The notes beneath the pieces were generated by a model. The model made no database searches, was not told where the DNA came from, and worked only from the letters and a program-made list of their open reading frames with translations. Of a stretch of 64,000 nucleotides of DNA, positions 35,347 through 43,899 are shown in pieces. The stretch is taken from positions 3,348,001 through 3,412,000 of the forward strand of contig NZ_RKSM01000001.1 of assembly GCF_008729015.1 (NCBI RefSeq), written 5' to 3'. Every line of letters starts with the position of its first letter. The stretch's first letter is position 1. This DNA comes from Haloarcula sp. CBA1129 (GTDB taxonomy: Archaea > Halobacteriota > Halobacteria > Halobacteriales > Haloarculaceae). Both the position numbers and the translations under genes were made by a program.

Positions 35347-35526
35347 ATGGACGAAGCGTTTCTGGACCTCGAATCGATTGAGGTCGAACTGGACGAGGAG
35401 TTGCTCGACGCGATTGACGACAAGGCGTTCGCCGACCACCGCGACAACCGGGACGCCGCAATCCGCGACCTGCTCGACGAGTGGCTGAAACAGCGTGCCA
35501 CCGGAGCCGCGGACGAGGGCGAGTGA
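35347..35526 (+). CDS. Small ribbon-helix-helix protein
   Basis: 59 residues. The N-terminal strand region SIEVELDEELLDAIDD and the following helix pair with RDAAIRDLLDEWLKQR have the layout of a MetJ/Arc (CopG-like) ribbon-helix-helix DNA-binding protein. No toxin gene lies next to it, so it is more likely a small regulator than an antitoxin. It sits between the DUF2238-like gene (divergent) and the beta-CASP nuclease (convergent, 28 bases). Confidence 0.75.
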   Translation: MDEAFLDLESIEVELDEELLDAIDDKAFADHRDNRDAAIRDLLDEWLKQRATGAADEGE

Positions 35527-35554
35527 CCGCATCGCTCGTCTCGTCGTCGCCGTC

Positions 35555-36787
35555 CTACACGGCGATAGTCGCACCTAACTCGGGCGCTGTCGCGTCGTAG
35601 CCGTTCTCGCAGAGCGTGGTTGCAAAGGCCACACAGCGGTCGCCGTGGTTCACGAGCACCGGCGTGTCACGGTAGCTCTCGAGGTATTCTAGCAGTCCAC
35701 CGCGATCAGCGTGTGCGGAAAAGTCGTACTGCTCGACCCGCGCGCTGACCGGCATAACCCGACCGTCTATCTCGGCGCGCCCCGTCTCTATGAGGTCCCG
35801 TCCCGGCGTCCCCTCGACCTGATATCCGGTCATCGTGATCTTGTTCATCGGGTTTCCCCGAATCGAAGGAATATACGTCATCGCTGGGCCGCCCGAGAGC
35901 ATCCCGCTGGTGGTGACGATAGCCGCCTTTTGATCGGAGATACGCTTGCGCTGGCCGTCCTTGCCCGTAACAAACCGAGCGTGGGATTTCGCCCGCTGAA
36001 GCGCGGTCGCGTCGCGGACGAACTCGGGGTACTGTCCGAGCATCTCGGTCACCTGCTTCCCCATTCCGTCGACGTAACACGGGATGTCGTGCGCCTCACA
36101 GATGAGGAGCATCTCCTGCGTTCGACCGATGGCGAAGGCGGGCACGACGACGGTGCCGCCTTCCCAGAGCGTCGTTTCGACGCTTTCGACGAACCGTCCC
36201 TCGACCGTGTCTCTGGGGTCGTGATCGACATCGGAGTAGGTGCTCTCGCAGATGATCGCGTCCGCGTCGGGGCGGGCCGTCGTCCCCGACACGAGGCGCT
36301 GGTCGACAGTGTGGAAATCACCCGTGTAGAGGAGGCGGGTGTCGCCATCGTCGACGAGGACGTGCGCACTTCCCGGGATGTGGCCGGCGTTGTAGAACGT
36401 GACCTCGTAGCCGGCGGCCTCGAACGACTCGCGGTAGCCGTGGGTCTCCGACACTTGCGTGACTCGCCTGACGTTGGTCTCAGTGAACGGACAGTTGACC
36501 GTCCCGCCGTGGAGTTTGAGCGTGTCCCGCGCGAGCGTCATCGCCAGTTCGTACGTCGGCGGCGTCCAGTGAATCGGTGGCCGTGCGTCGCCCGATACCA
36601 AGGCCGGGATGTTCCCGACGTGATCGAGGTGACCGTGGGAAACGACGACGGCGTCCGGTGAGGGCGTACGCACCGGAAACTGTGGTGGCGAGTCGGTCAG
36701 CATCCCGAAATCCAGCAGGAGCGACTCGTCGATGAGGACGGCGCTCCGTCCGATCTCACGAGCGCCGCCGAGAAACTGAACGTTCAT
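35555..36787 (-). CDS. Beta-CASP metallo-beta-lactamase nuclease (aCPSF2-like)
   Basis: 410 residues. Metallo-beta-lactamase motifs are in order: SHGHLDHVG (HxHxDH), HIPGSAH, YTGDF; then the beta-CASP motifs ESTYSD, FAIGRTQE, TTSGMLSGGP and FSAHAD. No N-terminal KH domains, unlike aCPSF1/FttA, so the aCPSF2 group of RNA nucleases is the best fit; RNase J is less likely given the short length. Role in RNA processing or decay, dinuclear zinc enzyme. ATG 36787 is placed directly before the first strand; upstream open sequence is not conserved. Confidence 0.88.
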   Translation of the reverse strand: MNVQFLGGAREIGRSAVLIDESLLLDFGMLTDSPPQFPVRTPSPDAVVVSHGHLDHVGNIPALVSGDARPPIHWTPPTYELAMTLARDTLKLHGGTVNCPFTETNVRRVTQVSETHGYRESFEAAGYEVTFYNAGHIPGSAHVLVDDGDTRLLYTGDFHTVDQRLVSGTTARPDADAIICESTYSDVDHDPRDTVEGRFVESVETTLWEGGTVVVPAFAIGRTQEMLLICEAHDIPCYVDGMGKQVTEMLGQYPEFVRDATALQRAKSHARFVTGKDGQRKRISDQKAAIVTTSGMLSGGPAMTYIPSIRGNPMNKITMTGYQVEGTPGRDLIETGRAEIDGRVMPVSARVEQYDFSAHADRGGLLEYLESYRDTPVLVNHGDRCVAFATTLCENGYDATAPELGATIAV

Positions 36788-37050
36788 TGTCGGGGGTAGC
36801 ATCCGCATACGCTTTCCGTCGTCGGTTCGCGGACACCGGAATCCGATGGAGTACCCTGCTGCCGATGCTGTCCCCGTTCCGGGTGGACCCCGACGGGCAG
36901 ACTGGTGGACCACCACGAGCGATCTGTTCCCCGTCGTGTTCACGTTCGGTCTCGGAACGATACAACGACTGTATCGACACGCTCCGGGAGATCGACGAAC
37001 CGTTTTACGACTGGAGCGAGCAACAGATAGAAGAACTGGGACGACTGTAG
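36788..37050 (+). pseudogene. Possible remnant of a small gene
   Basis: The last ~32 codons before the TAG at 37048 (CIDTLREIDEPFYDWSEQQ region) have the codon use and acidity of a haloarchaeal gene, but the upstream part of that frame is basic. A neighbouring frame looks more natural upstream (EYPAADAVPVPGG, DLFPVVFTFGL). A frameshifted remnant is therefore possible, with an intact gene or chance as alternatives. The promoter of the beta-CASP gene must also lie here. Low confidence. Confidence 0.25.
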
Positions 37051-37080
37051 TGCAGCCACGCTCACCATATCCTCTCACCG

Positions 37081-38118
37081 ATGCAAACTGACACCCTCGT
37101 CGAGACGCTCGATACCCACACCGCCGGCGAACCGACCAGAATCGTTACCAGCGGGTTCGACCGTTCGACGATCCGGGGCGGCAGCGTCGCCGCCCAGCGC
37201 GACCGGTTCGCCGACGCGCTGGACTGGTTGCGCGAACTGCTCCTCTGTGAACCGCGCGGCCACGACGATATGTTCGGCGCTGTACCGGTCGAACCGGCCG
37301 CTGACCACGCCGACCTCGGGCTGTTCTTCATGGACAGCCGGGGGTACCTCGATATGTGCGGCCACGGGACCATCGGTGCCGTGACCGCCCTGATCGAGAC
37401 GGGCCAGCTCTCGCCCGCTGAGACTATCGTCGTCGAGACGCCGGCCGGGCTTGTCGAAACCCGGCCGACCGTTTCTGACGGTCGCGTTGAAGATGTCACG
37501 GTTCGAAACGTCGAATCGTTCGTCTGCGACGGAGTGTCTGTCTCCCTCGACCACCTCGGCGCTGTCGCCTCACTTGACGCTGCCGACCCGACCGACGATT
37601 CGCTCTCGGTGCCGGTGGATATCGTTTCGGCCGGCAACGTCTTCGCGATGGTCGAGGCCGATGCGGTCGGCCTGTCAGTCGAGACGGCATCGGTCGACGC
37701 GTTTGTCGAGTACGGCAGAGCTATCCGGCGCGCGGTCAACGAGCGAGGCGATGTCGTCGACCCCGTCACCGGCGAGGCGAGACAGGTTTCCATTGTCGAG
37801 TTCTACGAGCACGGTGCCGAAGCCGACCGCAACGTCGTCGTTTTCGGTGACGGACAGGTCGACCGTTCACCCTGTGGCACCGGCACCTGTGCGAAGATGA
37901 TGCTGCTGCACCACGAGGGCGACCTCGATGTCGACGAGCCGTACCGCTACGAGAGCGTCATCGGCACGCGCTTCACCGGTCGACTGGTCGATATCGAGCG
38001 GCGCAACGGTATCGACGTCGGGACACCGGAGGTGACCGGGTCGGCGTACATCACCGGTCGCCACACGTTCATGCGCGACGAACGCGACGACCTCGGCGGG
38101 TTCTCGCTCCGGTCCTGA
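37081..38118 (+). CDS. Proline racemase / hydroxyproline epimerase family
   Basis: 345 residues. Both catalytic cysteines are present: MCGHGT (near residue 92) and SPCGTGT (near 264), so the protein should be a true racemase or epimerase rather than the Ser/Thr-containing dehydratase. TAGEPTR at the N terminus is the family start. Candidate substrates are proline and 4-hydroxyproline; no proline catabolic gene is adjacent to decide. Homodimer in the family, cytoplasmic. Confidence 0.9.
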   Translation: MQTDTLVETLDTHTAGEPTRIVTSGFDRSTIRGGSVAAQRDRFADALDWLRELLLCEPRGHDDMFGAVPVEPAADHADLGLFFMDSRGYLDMCGHGTIGAVTALIETGQLSPAETIVVETPAGLVETRPTVSDGRVEDVTVRNVESFVCDGVSVSLDHLGAVASLDAADPTDDSLSVPVDIVSAGNVFAMVEADAVGLSVETASVDAFVEYGRAIRRAVNERGDVVDPVTGEARQVSIVEFYEHGAEADRNVVVFGDGQVDRSPCGTGTCAKMMLLHHEGDLDVDEPYRYESVIGTRFTGRLVDIERRNGIDVGTPEVTGSAYITGRHTFMRDERDDLGGFSLRS

Positions 38119-38238
38119 CCGAACCGCGCCGTCGCGACTGGGTCGAGAGGAAATCTACGGACTAGAACACGATGCTATCCGAACTGTTAGCTCTTGTGGG
38201 GCGCTAACTCGTCGGTCACAGATTCTGTATTGTGTGAA

Positions 38239-38266
38239 GATAACACGTCGACTGGGCAGTGTTATC
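38239..38266. promoter_or_regulatory. Inverted repeat ahead of microprotein promoter
   Basis: GATAACAC (38239-38246) and GTGTTATC (38259-38266) form a perfect 8-bp inverted repeat with a 12-base spacer. It ends about 15 bases before the TATA-like ATTATTATA (38282-38290) of the microprotein gene at 38315. This layout suits a dimeric transcription factor site. A second inverted repeat, GTTAGC/GCTAAC (38186-38208), lies nearer the end of the racemase gene. Confidence 0.45.
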
Positions 38267-38314
38267 ACGCTAGCATAAACAATTATTATACTCGGGGCTC
38301 ATTGTTCAGTTGTC

Positions 38315-38434
38315 ATGGCGACACGCCAGCAACCCCCGACGACGTACCACACGTGCAGTTGCGGTGAGGAGTTCGACACGACGGAGGAACTCCTCGAACA
38401 CGCACGAGAGGCACACGGGCTTAGCGTACACTGA
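38315..38434 (+). CDS. Zinc-finger microprotein
   Basis: 39 residues. Ligands are laid out as in a C2H2 finger: CSC (C-x-C), a hydrophobic and acidic stretch, then HAREAH (H-x4-H). TATA-like ATTATTATA ends 25 bases before the ATG, at leaderless spacing, which supports expression. Such microproteins are common in haloarchaea and act as small regulators or adaptors; the target is unknown. It stands alone between the racemase and a hypothetical gene. Confidence 0.75.
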   Translation: MATRQQPPTTYHTCSCGEEFDTTEELLEHAREAHGLSVH

Positions 38435-38483
38435 CTGGCATCACGTCGTTTTTTCCGAAAAAGAGCTACCTGCCAGCAACTGG

Positions 38484-38861
38484 TCAGGATGTCTTGTCGA
38501 TGTCCTGTCGCACGCTGAATCGGGCGTAGCCGCCGTGTGAGAGGTCAAGCGCACCCAGCCACCAGTTCCATCGCTCGGCGAGTCCGTAGTCGTCGGGCGC
38601 GTCCGCGAGGTTATCAACGATATCCCCCACCGTTAGCTCCGCCCCGAAATCGGTCACGAACTGGTCCGATTCTGAGAGGTCCCGCGCCTGTCTGGCCACG
38701 ACGGTAACGATGTCAGGGTCGGCGTCGAAGGTGTCGCGGAGTTCCCGTTCGAGTTCCTTTCGGTCCACGTCCGGGTTAGGATGCGCATCTGACTTGAATG
38801 TACGGTTGGGGACAACGTTGCGTTTCGGGGTCGGAAGAGAGCCGTTCGGAACGACGGTCAC
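38484..38861 (-). CDS. Haloarchaeal hypothetical protein
   Basis: 125 residues from GTG 38861; acidic and soluble. The C-terminal segment AERWNWWLGALDLSHGGYARFSV is unusual for its tryptophans and may be the conserved core. The N-terminal ~35 residues are basic and could be an artefact if a later start is used. Located downstream of the tail-repeat array of the rhodanese gene on the same strand. Function unknown. Confidence 0.65.
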   Translation of the reverse strand: MTVVPNGSLPTPKRNVVPNRTFKSDAHPNPDVDRKELERELRDTFDADPDIVTVVARQARDLSESDQFVTDFGAELTVGDIVDNLADAPDDYGLAERWNWWLGALDLSHGGYARFSVRQDIDKTS

Positions 38862-38934
38862 TGCCTCGGTTACGCCATCGGTCCCGACCAGCGCGACAAA
38901 AACCGAAGGTAAATCGATATTTCTACGTTATCGT

Positions 38935-39174
38935 TTACTCGGCCTCGCCCTTCTCCGCGGGTCGGCTATGCCTCCCCGCTCCGATTCGAAGCTTCGTGCG
39001 CTACGCTTACTCAGCTTCGCCCTGCTTCACGGCTCCCGGTGGTCGCCGTTCCGCTACGAGACCGATTCTTCGCTACGCTCAGTCGTCGGCCTCGCCCTTC
39101 TCCGCGGGTCGGCTATGCCTCCCCGCTCCGATTCGAAGCTTCGTGCGCTACGCTTACTCAGCTTCGCCCTTCTC
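38935..39174 (-). repeat. In-frame tail-repeat array after rhodanese gene
   Basis: On the minus strand, the last codons of the rhodanese gene (EKGEAE, stop; 39154-39174) recur at 39079-39102 (EKGEADD, stop), 39007-39027 (KQGEAE, stop) and 38935-38955 (EKGEAE, stop). Spacings are 75, 72 and 72 bases, all multiples of three, so every tail is in the gene's own frame. The first three stops are followed by GCGTAGCG. Units one and three are identical over 85 bases (38939-39023 and 39086-39170); the middle one differs. Confidence 0.9.
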
Positions 39175-40014
39175 GATAGGCGCACCAACCAGATTGCCCC
39201 ATTCGGTCCAGGAGCCGTCGTAGTTGATGGTGTCCTCGTAGCCCAGCAGTTCGTGCAGGGCGAACCAGGCGACCGAGGAGCGCTCGCCGATGCGGCAGTA
39301 GGCGACCGTCGTGGAGTCGCCGTCGATGCCGTACTCAGCGTAGAGCTCTTCGAGTTCGTCGTAGTCCTTGAAGGTGCCGTCGTCGTTGGTGACGGCCGCC
39401 CAAGAGATGTTCTGTGCGCCGGGCACGTGGCCGCCACGCTGGGCCGTCTCTTGGAGTCCAGGGGGTGCGAGGATTTCGCCGGAGAACTCCTCGGGCGAGC
39501 GAACGTCCACAAGCGGCAGTTCCCGCTCGATGGCGTTCTCGACGTCCTCTCGGTAGGCGCGGATGGACTCGCGCGGACCGGCGGCTTCGTAGTCGACTTC
39601 CGAGAACTCGGGCACTTCGTCGGTGAGTTCGTAGTCGTTTTCGACCCAGTACTCGCGGCCGCCGTCGAGGAGCTTCACGTCGTCGTGGCCGTAGTACTTG
39701 AACTGCCAATATGTGTAGGCAGCGAACCAGTTGGAGTTGTCACCGTAGAGGACGACCGTCGAGTCCTCGCTGATGCCGTGGGCACCGAGCAGGTCCTCGA
39801 AGTCGTCCTTGTCGAGAATGTCTCGTGTCGTCTGGTCTTGGAGATCCGTCTCCCAGTTGAAGCCGACAGCGCCGGGCGCGTGGCTCTCGTCGTACAGTTC
39901 CGTGTCGACGTCGACCTCTACCAGTCGATGGGCGGGGTCGTCGCTCTGGAACTCGTCCAGATGCTCGCTGACCCAGTCGGCCGAGACGAGCACGTCGTTA
40001 GCGTATTCAGTCAT
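39154..40014 (-). CDS. Two-domain rhodanese (thiosulfate sulfurtransferase family)
   Basis: 286 residues, two tandem rhodanese domains. The C-terminal one carries the active cysteine in YCRIGERSS; the N-terminal one has a glycine/aspartate loop (YGDNSNWFA) and is catalytically dead, as usual in thiosulfate or mercaptopyruvate sulfurtransferases. ATG 40014 was chosen; a TATA-like CATATATTAC lies 26-36 bases upstream on the minus strand. Divergent from another two-domain rhodanese at 40276 across 261 bases. Its 3' end is the source of the tail-repeat array. Confidence 0.92.
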   Translation of the reverse strand: MTEYANDVLVSADWVSEHLDEFQSDDPAHRLVEVDVDTELYDESHAPGAVGFNWETDLQDQTTRDILDKDDFEDLLGAHGISEDSTVVLYGDNSNWFAAYTYWQFKYYGHDDVKLLDGGREYWVENDYELTDEVPEFSEVDYEAAGPRESIRAYREDVENAIERELPLVDVRSPEEFSGEILAPPGLQETAQRGGHVPGAQNISWAAVTNDDGTFKDYDELEELYAEYGIDGDSTTVAYCRIGERSSVAWFALHELLGYEDTINYDGSWTEWGNLVGAPIEKGEAE

Positions 40015-40275
40015 AGTGCATCGAAGCGTAAGTCTACCAGACATATATTACTACGACTTTCGGCATGTTCGGCCACTCATCCACCGTGACGGCATATGTT
40101 GCCTCTACTACTGTCTGTAGAAACCGAGTACTTCGGCAGCCCAGCGGACACGCGCCATGGCGTCCCATGTCCGGGAGTGAACCGGGTCACGGTCTCACGA
40201 GAGTCGGCAGTATTTGCATCCACCTTCGACCGGCTATGATGGGAGTTTTCAAGCGGACGGAGCGGTAACGCGTGG

Positions 40276-41073
40276 ATGATGACTGATTTCGTCTCTGCGG
40301 AGTGGGTGTCAACCCGGGGTGACGGCCTCCGGGTAGTCGATGTCCGGGACGCGTGGGAGTACGACGGCCTCGGACACCTCCCGGGCGCGGTGAACGTGCC
40401 CTTCGATTCGTTCCGGGCAGACGAACACGGCGCGGAATCCGATGCCGGCCACGGGATGCTCCCAGACGAGGATGCGTGGGCGAAACTCCTCTCGGCGGCC
40501 GGCATCATGCCGGAGAGCGAGATCGTTGCGTACGACGACCATCACGGCGTCTTCGCTGCTCGCTTTCTGGTCACTGCGGAACTGTTCGGCCACGACCCTG
40601 ACCGGCTCCACCTCCTCGACGGTGACTTCTCCAGTTGGCAACTCAAACGGGAGACGACGAGCGAGTCGCCGGCCGTCGAGCCGACCGACTACGAAGTGAC
40701 GCGTCCCGACTCGACGCCGCTGGTCGGCCCGGACGCGGTCGCTGACGCCGCAGACGATCCTGACGCGGTGCTGGTCGACACACGCGAGGACGAGGAATAC
40801 GACGCGGGTCACATCCCCGGTGCGGTCCTGCTGGACTGGCGGGACCTCGTCGACGACGAGACCCGGGGCCTGTTACCTCGTGACGAGGCACTATCGGTTC
40901 TCGAAAATGCGGGCATCGTCCCAGAGAAACGTGTTGTCCTCTACTGTAACACCGCCCGGCGTATCAGCCACACGTACGTCGTCCTGCGGCATCTCGGCTT
41001 CGAGCAGGTAGATTTCTACGAGGGGAGCCTCACCGAATGGGAGGCACAGGGACGGCCGCTGGAGACGAACTGA
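40276..41073 (+). CDS. Two-domain sulfurtransferase
   Basis: 265 residues, two rhodanese domains. The second has the active-site loop YCNTARRIS; the first has YDDHHGVFA in the corresponding place and lacks the cysteine. It differs clearly from its divergent neighbour at 39154, so the two are not recent duplicates. Two adjacent ATGs (40276 and 40279) are possible starts. Probable role in sulfane-sulfur transfer, donor unknown. Convergent with the AI-2E-type permease. Confidence 0.9.
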   Translation: MMTDFVSAEWVSTRGDGLRVVDVRDAWEYDGLGHLPGAVNVPFDSFRADEHGAESDAGHGMLPDEDAWAKLLSAAGIMPESEIVAYDDHHGVFAARFLVTAELFGHDPDRLHLLDGDFSSWQLKRETTSESPAVEPTDYEVTRPDSTPLVGPDAVADAADDPDAVLVDTREDEEYDAGHIPGAVLLDWRDLVDDETRGLLPRDEALSVLENAGIVPEKRVVLYCNTARRISHTYVVLRHLGFEQVDFYEGSLTEWEAQGRPLETN

Positions 41074-41104
41074 GTCTGCGTCGCGACCGCTGGAACAGCC
41101 CACA

Positions 41105-42109
41105 TCACGTCAGCCTCTGCTGGTCCCCCTGTTGCTCGTTCGTCAACAGCGACGACAGTTCGACCAGTAGCGCGATAACGACCGGCCCGGCGATGAAGCC
41201 GATGACGCCCAGCGTCAACACCCCGCCGGTGAACCCGACGAAGTAGAGGCTGGCTGGAAGGCCGGTCGTGTAGCGGGCGAGCTTCGGCCTGATAACCGCG
41301 TCGGGGAGAAAGCCGACGAAGACGAGGCCGAACACGGTCACCAGTATCGCCCCAGTGATATTGCCGTTGATGATGTCCGCGCCAGCGATGGTGAGGACGA
41401 CGACGCTGGGGCCGATGACGGGGATGAACTGCAGGACGCCGGCGATCACAGCCAGCGCGAACGCTCCCTGATAGCCCAGCAGCCAGAACACGACCCATGC
41501 CACGACGAAGGTCCCGAACGCTGTCGCCGCCTGAAGGACGTATATCGCGTACAGCGTTCCCCGAAGCCGCTGGTGCAGGCGGTTGACGACCTCGTGATAC
41601 GACGCCGGCACCGTCCGATAGACGGCCTTTTTCGGAACCTTTGGCTGCCAGAGCATCGCATAGACGAGAATGGCAAACAGCACAGCCTTCAGCGCCAGCA
41701 CGGGTGATTCAGCGGCCAGATCCACCGCGATAGCCGTGAGTGTCTCCCGGGCGGCCGTCAGCGTTGGATCGATTTCGACCGGGTAACTGAACCCGCCGAA
41801 ATCGAGGGTCACCACCGACGGGAGCTGTTGGAAGAAGGTAAACAGGTCCCGGCGGCGCAGATACAGCACGGCCGCGAGTGGGACGAACACGAGCGTTCCG
41901 ACGACGAAGGCGATGCCCGTCGTCACGGCCGCCGACAGCCGCTTGTTGAGCCCATTGCGTCCGAGCCACTCCGAGACGGGAAACAGCACGTACGCGACTG
42001 TGATTGCGAAGAAAATCGTCGATAGCACCCGCGCGAGCAGGACTGTCGTTAGGCAGCCGGTGAGAACAAGCAGGCCCGCGAGGACGTAGGTACGTCGGCG
42101 TGTTACCAC
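41105..42109 (-). CDS. AI-2E family transporter-like permease
   Basis: 334 residues with about eight helices in the pattern of the family: two helices at the N terminus, one near residue 60, a soluble part (about 85-130), then five helices with the signature GYQGAFALAVIAGVLQFIPVIGP. The name comes from bacterial autoinducer-2 exporters, but members also export sodium/protons or other small molecules; archaea make no AI-2 by the LuxS route as far as is known, so the substrate is undetermined. Start ATG or GTG at 42109. Confidence 0.86.
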   Translation of the reverse strand: MVTRRRTYVLAGLLVLTGCLTTVLLARVLSTIFFAITVAYVLFPVSEWLGRNGLNKRLSAAVTTGIAFVVGTLVFVPLAAVLYLRRRDLFTFFQQLPSVVTLDFGGFSYPVEIDPTLTAARETLTAIAVDLAAESPVLALKAVLFAILVYAMLWQPKVPKKAVYRTVPASYHEVVNRLHQRLRGTLYAIYVLQAATAFGTFVVAWVVFWLLGYQGAFALAVIAGVLQFIPVIGPSVVVLTIAGADIINGNITGAILVTVFGLVFVGFLPDAVIRPKLARYTTGLPASLYFVGFTGGVLTLGVIGFIAGPVVIALLVELSSLLTNEQQGDQQRLT

Positions 42110-42205
42110 GCCCGTCCTTTTCCATCGGCCGGTAAAAACGTTATCTGCACACGCCAGAAGAATAACACGTCACGCGGACTCGATGAGGTCATCGCAGTCG
42201 GGCGT

Positions 42206-43288
42206 TCAGGTCCGGGAGAACAGCGCCGCCAACTGCTCCCGGGAGAACAGCGTCGTCGGCCGGTCCATGTGGACGCCGATCTCGCCTTCGAAGGCTTTCA
42301 TCCCGGCCTTCTGTATCGGCTCCGGCGCGGAGTAGCCGGCCCGAACCGCGTGGCCGAGGCGTATCTCCTGCCGGAGGTCGTCGCGCCACGCTCTCTCGTA
42401 GTCGCCCAGCGTCGCCGGGTCTTCCGGGTCGATTTCACGGGCCGCGTGGTCGGCCGCGGTCATACTGTAGCGGATGCCGCCGCCGGTGAAGGGCTTGGTC
42501 TGGGCCGCGGCATCCCCGATGAGAAAGGACCGCCGGCCGGTGACCCGTTTCGGTGGGCCAATGGGAATGAGTCCCGAGCAGCGGCGGTCGGTTTCGACCC
42601 CGTAGCCGTCGACGAATTCTTCGAAGCGGCCGCGGGCGTCGTCCCCCGGTGGTACCGCCAGTCCGTACTCGACGCCGGCCTCGCCCCGCGGGATGCGCCA
42701 AGCGAAAAAGCGCGGGACGGTGAGGTGGACGTCGACGAAATCGCTGTGGTCCACCTCGTCGCTGAACCCGAGTACGCCGTGGAGCAGTTCGTCGGGTTCG
42801 GGCAGGTCGAGTTCCCGCCGGACGCGGCTCTTCGGCCCGTCACAGCCGGCGACCATCTTCGCGCGGTGCGTCTCGACGCCGTCGTCGCCCCGGACATCCA
42901 CGGTGACGCCGTCCCTGTCCTCGGTGACGCCAACGACGGAGTGCTCCTCGCGAACGTCGGCACCGGCGTCGCGGGCCAGCCCGGCGAGGTGCTTGTCCAG
43001 CCCGACGCGGTCGATGACGTTCGAGATGACTTCATCCTTGTAGAAGGGATGGTCTGCGCTCCCGGGGCCGCCCGTGTGGAACCGCGCACCGGAAATCTCG
43101 TTCTGGAACAGTTCGTCGCGAGCGTCCTCGGTGAACTCCCAGATGTCCGTGCTCACGTGGCCCGAGCAGGCCAGCGGCTTGCCGATCTCCCCCTGTTCGA
43201 ACACCACCACGTCAAGCCCCCGACTCGCCGCCTGACGCGCGTACCGGGACCCAGCCGGACCCGCGCCGACCACCGCAACATCGTGCAT
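42206..43288 (-). CDS. Geranylgeranyl reductase family flavoprotein
   Basis: 360 residues. VVGAGPAGSRYA at the N terminus is the FAD-binding dinucleotide fold, CSGHVS is the conserved motif after it, GCDGPKSRVRR and FLIGDAAAQTKPFTGGGI are the second and third FAD motifs. The family saturates geranylgeranyl chains, in archaea those of membrane lipids; which member acts on archaeol lipids cannot be decided here. ATG 43288 precedes the Rossmann strand directly. Peripheral membrane or cytoplasmic. Confidence 0.9.
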   Translation of the reverse strand: MHDVAVVGAGPAGSRYARQAASRGLDVVVFEQGEIGKPLACSGHVSTDIWEFTEDARDELFQNEISGARFHTGGPGSADHPFYKDEVISNVIDRVGLDKHLAGLARDAGADVREEHSVVGVTEDRDGVTVDVRGDDGVETHRAKMVAGCDGPKSRVRRELDLPEPDELLHGVLGFSDEVDHSDFVDVHLTVPRFFAWRIPRGEAGVEYGLAVPPGDDARGRFEEFVDGYGVETDRRCSGLIPIGPPKRVTGRRSFLIGDAAAQTKPFTGGGIRYSMTAADHAAREIDPEDPATLGDYERAWRDDLRQEIRLGHAVRAGYSAPEPIQKAGMKAFEGEIGVHMDRPTTLFSREQLAALFSRT

Positions 43289-43352
43289 ACACGTTCTCTC
43301 GGTGTCACGAACCAAATAGCTTCTCGATTTAGCGCACACCGTGCCCGTCGCG

Positions 43353-43778
43353 TCAGCTACCCGCTGCGGGGATTCGCGGGTGGCCCTGTCGCTCGGCCAG
43401 CCAGCCGCCGAAGCGACCGGCCAGAGCACCGACCAGCACCGGAAGTGCCAGCAGCCACACGCCGACGACCAGTGTCATGATGAGGCCGACAGCCCGGAAC
43501 CACAGCGGGTTGGGAACCGTCGGTACTGCCACCAACAGCTCTTTCAGCGACCAGAGAGCTGGGAGTCCCCCGATGAGGCCGGCCCTGTGCCCAGCGGCGG
43601 TCCCCGTTCCACCGTGGCGCTTGATCAGATACCCCGCGACGGCGCTGCCGAGGAATAGCCCGTGAAAGGTGATGTTCGACGACGACTGCAACACCTGCCC
43701 AATCGTAAACAGCGCGGGGACGAGGCCGCCGATGAGGGCGCATTGCCATGTCTTCGATACCTCGAACTGGAGGGACAT
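43353..43778 (-). CDS. DUF5518-type membrane protein
   Basis: 141 residues with four hydrophobic segments (about 12-30, 36-52, 70-85, 100-125). The GLFLGSAVAGYLIKR and AGHRAGLIGGLPALW segments fit the haloarchaeal DUF5518 pattern. ATG 43778 was chosen; upstream residues lack membrane character. Function unknown. Same strand as the reductase at 42206, 65 bases before it. Confidence 0.75.
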   Translation of the reverse strand: MSLQFEVSKTWQCALIGGLVPALFTIGQVLQSSSNITFHGLFLGSAVAGYLIKRHGGTGTAAGHRAGLIGGLPALWSLKELLVAVPTVPNPLWFRAVGLIMTLVVGVWLLALPVLVGALAGRFGGWLAERQGHPRIPAAGS

Positions 43779-43899
43779 AGCCGGGGCATGGGTCGCCGGA
43801 GTCAAAAAATGAAACCCTGATGACACAGACATCGCCAGCAGTCACCGTATCGACGGCCCAATCAGGATTCATTTGTCGGTCGCGCCCCTAGCAACGGCT

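Noticed and set aside
35347-35526. The small RHH protein as an antitoxin
   Set aside because: No toxin-like gene lies next to it on either side; a lone small regulator is more likely.
38939-39170. CRISPR-like reading of the 85-bp repeats
   Set aside because: Only two long copies, no short direct repeats with unique spacers of constant size, and no cas genes; the tail-repeat structure fits better.
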